Origin: Bacillota bacterium
GTDB taxonomy: Bacteria > Bacillota > Bacilli > Lactobacillales > Aerococcaceae
Reading direction: 5' to 3'
Assembly (NCBI GenBank): GCA_023442905.1
Contig: JAEZWY010000091.1
Location: 1-7,216, forward strand
DNA length: 7,216 nt
Shown: positions 6,905 through 7,216 of the stretch, piece after piece
Layout of the letters: the number at the start of each line of letters is the position of its first letter
Position numbering within the stretch: the stretch's first letter is position 1
The notes under the pieces: generated by a model
The model's input: the letters and a program-made list of their open reading frames with translations, nothing else
Databases searched by the model: none
What the model was told of the DNA's origin: nothing
Translations under genes and position numbers: made by a program

Positions 6905-7022
6905 AATAGGGTGCGAGAGTCGACGCTCAGAAAGGAAACGTTGGAAGATTAGTGTAGGGGCTGACGCAGTCAGCAACAAACTAATCTGAAACGCAGTCCT
7001 TTCTGGAGACTCGAACCCGACT
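6904..7022 (+). ncRNA. Structured repeat copy 1 (candidate structured RNA)
   Basis: Nested pairing, outside to inside: GAGT 6917-6920 with ACTC 7009-7012; CAGAAAGGA 6928-6936 with TCCTTTCTG 6997-7005 (9 bp); CGTT 6939-6942 with AACG 6990-6993; AGATTAGT 6946-6953 with ACTAATCT 6980-6987 (8 bp); GCTGAC 6960-6965 with GTCAGC 6969-6974 around a GCA loop. Between the third and fourth helices lie conserved TGGA and TGAA-type strands that could form tandem G-A pairs. GGG at 6957-6959 can pair with CCC at 7016-7018 as a pseudoknot. The RNA role is inferred. Confidence 0.6.
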
Positions 7023-7140
7023 AAACAAGGTGTGAGTGAGACCGTTCAGCTCAATGAATCTGGAAGAATAGTGTCGGGTCACACAAAGTGTGGCGCAAAC
7101 TATTCTGAAGAGGATTTGAGCTGGTCGAGCGAGCCCGATT
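7023..7140 (+). ncRNA. Structured repeat copy 2 (candidate structured RNA)
   Basis: The fold is the same as copy 1 with different bases: GAC 7040-7042 with GTC 7124-7126; CAGCTCAA 7047-7054 with TTGAGCTG 7116-7123; ATCT 7058-7061 with GGAT 7112-7115; AGAATAGT 7065-7072 with ACTATTCT 7099-7106; GTCACAC 7078-7084 with GTGTGGC 7088-7094 around an AAA loop. TCGGG at 7074-7078 can pair with CCCGA at 7134-7138. Two pairs are U-G on the plus strand and would be A-C on the minus strand, which favours plus as the RNA strand. Confidence 0.65.
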
Positions 7141-7216
7141 AAACAAGGTGTGAGTGAGACCGTTCAGCTCAATGAATCTGGAAGAATAGTGTCGGGTCAC
7201 ACAAAGTGTGGCGCAA
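7141..7216 (+). ncRNA. Structured repeat copy 3, incomplete at window edge
   Basis: It is identical to 7023-7098 over 76 bases. It includes the left arms of the outer helices and the whole apical hairpin; the right arms lie outside the window. Confidence 0.6.

Larger units (their letters stand above)
6904..7216 (+). repeat. Tandem array of structured ~118-bp repeats, continuing past the window
   Basis: Three head-to-tail units: 6904-7022 (diverged), 7023-7140 (complete), 7141-7216 (cut by the window edge). The last two are identical over all 76 visible bases, which points to recent duplication. The unit length of 118-119 is not a multiple of three and no coding frame runs through. Every unit boundary carries GAYTAAACAAGG or a close variant, followed by GGTGYGAG. 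No spacer-repeat alternation, transposase or terminator T-run is present. The compact internal base pairing suggests a structured RNA or DNA element. Confidence 0.9.

Noticed and set aside
7005..7025. tRNA-like T-arm (CTCGAACCCGA)
   Set aside because: Only a loose likeness to a T-loop; no acceptor, D or anticodon arms can be built around it.
6904..7216. CRISPR array
   Set aside because: Units are about 118 bp and contiguous with long internal pairing; there are no short repeats separated by unique spacers and no cas genes.
6904..7216. Retron or group II intron RNA
   Set aside because: No reverse transcriptase is encoded in the window and no domain V-like hairpin is seen.

Overview
The window is AT-rich DNA with strong purine-rich Shine-Dalgarno sites, sigma-A-like promoters, Rho-independent terminators and a type II lipobox. 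This is what a low-GC Gram-positive bacterium looks like. The protein families present (YkyA-like lipoprotein, DUF4015 glycosidase-like protein, YugP-like metallopeptidase, DUF975 membrane protein, RpiR regulator) fit Firmicutes, most likely Lactobacillales. A narrower guess such as Aerococcaceae is only an impression.

Layout, left to right. Positions 1-1076 hold the 3' part of a class I/II PLP-dependent aminotransferase, closed by a strong terminator. Positions 1143-1853 look eroded: a small membrane peptide gene with a consensus -35 box, a truncated RpiR-type DNA-binding domain converging on it, and about 200 bp with nothing convincing. Positions 1854-3850, minus strand, are a two-gene operon for a YkyA-like lipoprotein followed by a membrane-anchored DUF4015 glycosidase-like protein, ending in a hairpin that may work in both directions. 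Reading divergently from that operon is an alpha/beta-hydrolase-fold protein with an unusual nucleophile elbow (4137-5150). It is followed by a YugP-type zinc metallopeptidase with its own promoter and terminator (5213-5911), then a DUF975 multi-spanning membrane protein that starts at TTG (6071-6904).

Most genes from 1854 onward encode envelope-located or membrane-anchored proteins. They are mostly separate transcription units, so this is a neighbourhood of surface functions rather than one pathway.

The most interesting part is the right end. Directly after the DUF975 stop codon lies a tandem array with a period of about 118 bp: one diverged copy, one full copy and a third copy cut by the window edge. 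Each full copy folds into a long, nested, interrupted hairpin with a possible pseudoknot. The first two copies differ at many paired positions yet keep the pairing by compensatory changes. That indicates selection on structure, so this is a candidate structured RNA (or structured DNA) element family. The G-U wobbles favour the plus strand as the functional RNA strand.
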